From assembly GCF_001557235.1 (NCBI RefSeq), contig NZ_LSJI01000102.1, forward strand, positions 1-31,572: 31,572 bases of DNA. Reading direction: 5' to 3'. The stretch comes from Phenylobacterium sp. CCH9-H3. Lineage in GTDB: Bacteria > Pseudomonadota > Alphaproteobacteria > Caulobacterales > Caulobacteraceae. The translations under genes were made by a program, and so were the position numbers. The notes beneath the pieces are model-generated. The model saw only the letters and a list, made by a program, of their open reading frames with translations. It made no database searches and had not been told where the DNA came from. Within the stretch, counting starts at the first letter, position 1. Each line of letters opens with the position of its first letter. Shown here piece by piece: positions 30,651 through 31,572 of this stretch.

Positions 30651-31075
30651 TGCGCCGCGTTCCGATCCTCATCGCCGCCCTCCTCGCGGGGGCGGCCCTC
30701 ACCGGCTCGGCCTCGGCCCGCGAGCGGCTCGATCCGATGGAAATCCTGGAGAAGTCCGACGCGAACCGGGACGGCGCCATCAGCCGGGCGGAATTCATCG
30801 ACGCGCGGCGCGCCCGGTTCGCCAAGATGGACCGCAACCGCGACGGCTATTTCTCGGACGACGACCTGCCCCGGATGGTCCGCAAGCGCGCAGGGGAGAA
30901 GGTCGACCGGGTTATCCAGGCCCTGGACGCCAACCGCGACGGCCGGCTCAGCCGCGTCGAGTTCGTGGACGGGCCCACCCGCCTGTTTGACCTGGGCGAT
31001 GCGGACCGCAACGGCCTGATCGACCGCTACGAGATGGACCGCCTGCGCGCCCGGGTCGAGGCCCGGCGCGGCTAG
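30650..31075 (+). CDS. Exported EF-hand calcium-binding protein
   Basis: A 141-residue product with a Sec signal (ILIAALLAGAALTGSASA, cleavage ~24). Four EF-hand-type loops follow: DANRDGAISRAEF (~37-49), DRNRDGYFSDDDL (~61-73), DANRDGRLSRVEF (~92-104) and DADRNGLIDRYEM (~117-129). The D-x-[DN]-x-[DN]-G spacing is intact in all; the second loop ends with Asp instead of Glu. It is probably a periplasmic calcium-binding or buffering protein of the kind called CREC/calmodulin-like in Alphaproteobacteria. It is translationally coupled to the Ser/Gly-rich gene and divergent from a two-component system. Its stop lies two bases from the convergent dehydrogenase. Confidence 0.9.
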   Translation: MRRVPILIAALLAGAALTGSASARERLDPMEILEKSDANRDGAISRAEFIDARRARFAKMDRNRDGYFSDDDLPRMVRKRAGEKVDRVIQALDANRDGRLSRVEFVDGPTRLFDLGDADRNGLIDRYEMDRLRARVEARRG

Positions 31076-31077
31076 GT

Positions 31078-31572
31078 CTACAGCATCTGCGGCAGGACCC
31101 GATCGGGCGGCCGATGGCCGTCCATCCAGGTCTTGATGTTGATGATCACCTTCTCGCCCATGTCGACGCGGGCTTCGACCGTGGCCGAGCCCATGTGGGG
31201 CAGCAGCACCGCATTGGGCAGCTTCAGGAGCTTGGGGTTGATCCGCGGCTCCTGTTCGAACACGTCGAGGCCCGCGCCGGCGACCTTGCCGTCGGCGAGG
31301 AGGTCGGCCAGCGCCTGTTCGTCGATGATGCTGCCCCGGGCCGTGTTGATCACGATCGCGTGCGGCTGCAGCAGCTTCAGCCGCCGCGCCGACAGGAGGT
31401 GGAAGCTGGCGGGATTGGCGGGGGCGTGCACCGTCACGATGTCGACCCGGGCCAACATCTGGTCGAGGCTCTCCCAGTAGGTCGCCTCGAGCTCGTCGGC
31501 GACCACGTGGCTGACGGGCTTGCGGTTGTGGTAGTGGATCTGCAGGCCGAAGGCCTTGGCGCGGCGGGCTAC
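31078..31572 (-). CDS. D-isomer-specific 2-hydroxyacid dehydrogenase (glyoxylate/hydroxypyruvate reductase type), 3' end
   Basis: The C-terminal ~164 residues; the 5' end lies beyond the right edge. The visible part begins just after the Rossmann GxGxxG region (ARRAKAFGLQIHYHNRKP) and contains VTVHAPANPASFHLLSARRLKLLQP, VINTARGSIIDEQALADLL with the catalytic Arg, AGLDVFEQEP with the catalytic Glu, and LLPHMGSATVEARVDM with the catalytic His. This set matches NAD(P)-dependent glyoxylate or hydroxypyruvate reductases (GhrB/GyaR type). PHMGSAT instead of PHIGSAT is within family variation. The substrate cannot be fixed from this half. Confidence 0.9.
   Translation of the reverse strand, partial: VARRAKAFGLQIHYHNRKPVSHVVADELEATYWESLDQMLARVDIVTVHAPANPASFHLLSARRLKLLQPHAIVINTARGSIIDEQALADLLADGKVAGAGLDVFEQEPRINPKLLKLPNAVLLPHMGSATVEARVDMGEKVIINIKTWMDGHRPPDRVLPQML

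Noticed and set aside
1..31572. CRISPR arrays, tRNA/rRNA genes, insertion sequences, prophage genes
   Set aside because: No regularly spaced repeats, cloverleaf-like segments, transposase or phage proteins were found by eye; the genes form conserved chromosomal blocks.

Overview
The window reads as ordinary chromosome from a high-GC alphaproteobacterium, most probably Caulobacteraceae (Caulobacter/Phenylobacterium type). The reasons are: very GC-rich codons throughout; the order ppsR-maf-aroE-coaE-dnaQ-secB-Tim44-mltA-Smr-his; an HslV with a short propeptide ending WHG-TT; and many ATGA/TGATG start-stop overlaps. I see no tRNA, rRNA, CRISPR array, insertion sequence or prophage gene. The genus call is an inference, since no rRNA is present.

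Layout. 1-3076 (+): the 3' end of ppsR (the RP001-type gene that flanks the Caulobacter replication origin), then maf, aroE and coaE, each overlapping the next by 4 bases, then a tandem-unit inverted repeat and dnaQ. 3101-6013: secB (-) divergent from a Tim44-domain protein, mltA and an Smr-domain protein (+). 6041-6101: a second inverted repeat of the same design between convergent operons. 6120-10161 (-): a PfkB/adenosine-kinase-like gene followed by hisB-hisH-hisA-hisF-hisE. 10336-11430 (+): an exported alpha/beta hydrolase fused to a Cys-rich heavy-metal-binding module.

11431-15785 is the most interesting block. It holds all six protein families of the poorly understood E. coli yjfIJKLMC neighbourhood, rearranged as two divergent operons: YjfK (DUF2491), YjfL (DUF350) and YjfM (DUF1190 lipoprotein) leftward, and YjfI (DUF2170), a PspA/IM30 protein (YjfJ) and a glutathionylspermidine-synthase-like ATP-grasp ligase (YjfC) rightward. 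The 75-base gap between them carries a perfect-consensus sigma70-type promoter (TTGACA-16-TATAAT) for the leftward operon. A perfect 14-bp palindrome abuts its -35 box. The YjfI protein has an extra N-terminal segment that resembles a ribbon-helix-helix DNA-binding domain, which suggests autoregulation of a PspA/polyamine-ligase envelope-stress system.

15878-20558: a 43-residue membrane peptide with a strong ribosome binding site, a GcvA-type LysR regulator, nth, a paired inverted repeat, a YdfG-like dehydrogenase, a DJ-1/PfpI protein lacking the nucleophile cysteine, a DUF2244 protein, and an M48 lipoprotein protease. 20560-24080: hslV and hslU separated by a secreted protein with two NTF2/SnoaL-like halves, then a MoeB/ThiF-like E1 enzyme. 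24077-31572: an S9 peptidase, a GDSL autotransporter esterase, an OmpR-type two-component system, a Ser/Gly-rich secreted protein, a four-EF-hand exported protein, and the 3' end of a 2-hydroxyacid dehydrogenase. The esterase promoter region and the response-regulator promoter region share 10-bp-phased GTnACR half-sites, so the two-component system may control both flanks.
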